Source of the DNA: Cetobacterium sp. 2A
Lineage (GTDB): Bacteria > Fusobacteriota > Fusobacteriia > Fusobacteriales > Fusobacteriaceae
Reading direction: 5' to 3'
Assembly: GCF_014250685.1 (NCBI RefSeq)
Contig: NZ_JACFAJ010000010.1
Coordinates: 91,422-155,421 of the forward strand
Length of the DNA: 64,000 nucleotides
Below, piece after piece: positions 63,842-64,000 of the stretch (positions are counted from its first letter, which is position 1; each line of letters starts with the position of its first letter). The notes under the pieces are model-generated. The model did no database searches. It had not been told where the DNA came from and saw only the letters and a list, made by a program, of their open reading frames with translations. A program made the position numbers and the translations under genes.

Positions 63842-64000
63842 ATTTTCTACATATTCAGATTATAGTATTCCTATTAATAATTTTTTCTACTTTATGCGAT
63901 ATGGAAATAGAGGCTTCCGAACTTGTAAATAGACGTTTTATTTTTTAGAAGGCTTTAAAATCGATTTTAAAGGGTCGGTATTAAAATTATCATTAGAGAC

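Noticed and set aside
1..64000. CRISPR arrays, tRNA and rRNA genes
   Set aside because: I looked for regularly spaced repeats and for tRNA-like cloverleaf and CCA ends in the gaps and found none that I can support. A tRNAscan or CRISPR finder run would be decisive.
63842..64000. Possible gene start at the right edge
   Set aside because: The last 159 bases show no open frame with a start signal; nothing can be called before the window ends.

Overview
The window is very AT-rich and looks like a member of the Fusobacteriota (Fusobacterium, Cetobacterium, Ilyobacter or a relative). It combines Clostridia-like low-GC genes with clear diderm features: a type V autotransporter whose beta-barrel ends in Phe, several lipoproteins, and a YceK/YidQ-like envelope protein. 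MORN_2/YwqK-repeat proteins, common in Fusobacteriota, are also expanded. This assignment is inferred from gene content; no rRNA or marker gene is present.

Layout. (1) 1-5183 is the end of a conjugative or plasmid-like module: type IV coupling protein (cut by the window edge), a 42-aa protein, an ArdC-type antirestriction protein and topoisomerase III. (2) 5184-25800 is an accessory and defence region. It holds a TPR/HEPN-like protein divergent from a reverse transcriptase of the unknown/abortive-infection type. The RT gene is preceded by its own promoter, a structured roughly 220-nt transcript unit and a terminator, and is followed by two more structured non-coding units. Next come a decayed tyrosine integrase, an HU protein and an Rpn-type nuclease. 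A type IC restriction-modification locus follows with hsdM-hsdS-prrC-hsdR gene order, which includes a PrrC anticodon nuclease. That locus lies between two direct repeats of an Rpn/small-gene module. (3) 26359-50001 is one long plus-strand block encoding a non-canonical contractile injection system. Its parts are a large sheath-like protein, two tube-like proteins, a VgrG/gp27-gp5-like spike and a 1196-aa protein ending in a DUF4280 (PAAR-like) spike tip. With these come a full Thr-phosphorylation circuit (PP2C phosphatase, Ser/Thr kinase, two FHA proteins), an Hsp70-like ATPase and a J-domain protein. No ClpV, TssJ, TssL or TssM is recognisable here. (4) 50331-54113 is a large autotransporter with about eleven passenger repeats. 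(5) 54191-63815 is an HTH regulator followed by an operon of envelope and MORN-repeat proteins with a CHAP amidase, ending in a DUF2809 protein.

How the parts may work together. The injection system would polymerise sheath and tube on a spike baseplate and be triggered by kinase/phosphatase/FHA signalling. The Hsp70/J pair is a candidate for the assembly or sheath-recycling role that ClpV plays elsewhere (inference). Two lipoproteins, one with an SPFH-like domain, lie at the distal end and could be envelope anchors or accessory factors. In the defence region, PrrC is expected to be held silent by the type I enzyme and released when a phage blocks restriction. The RT with its upstream RNA and the HEPN-like protein are a second candidate antiphage locus.
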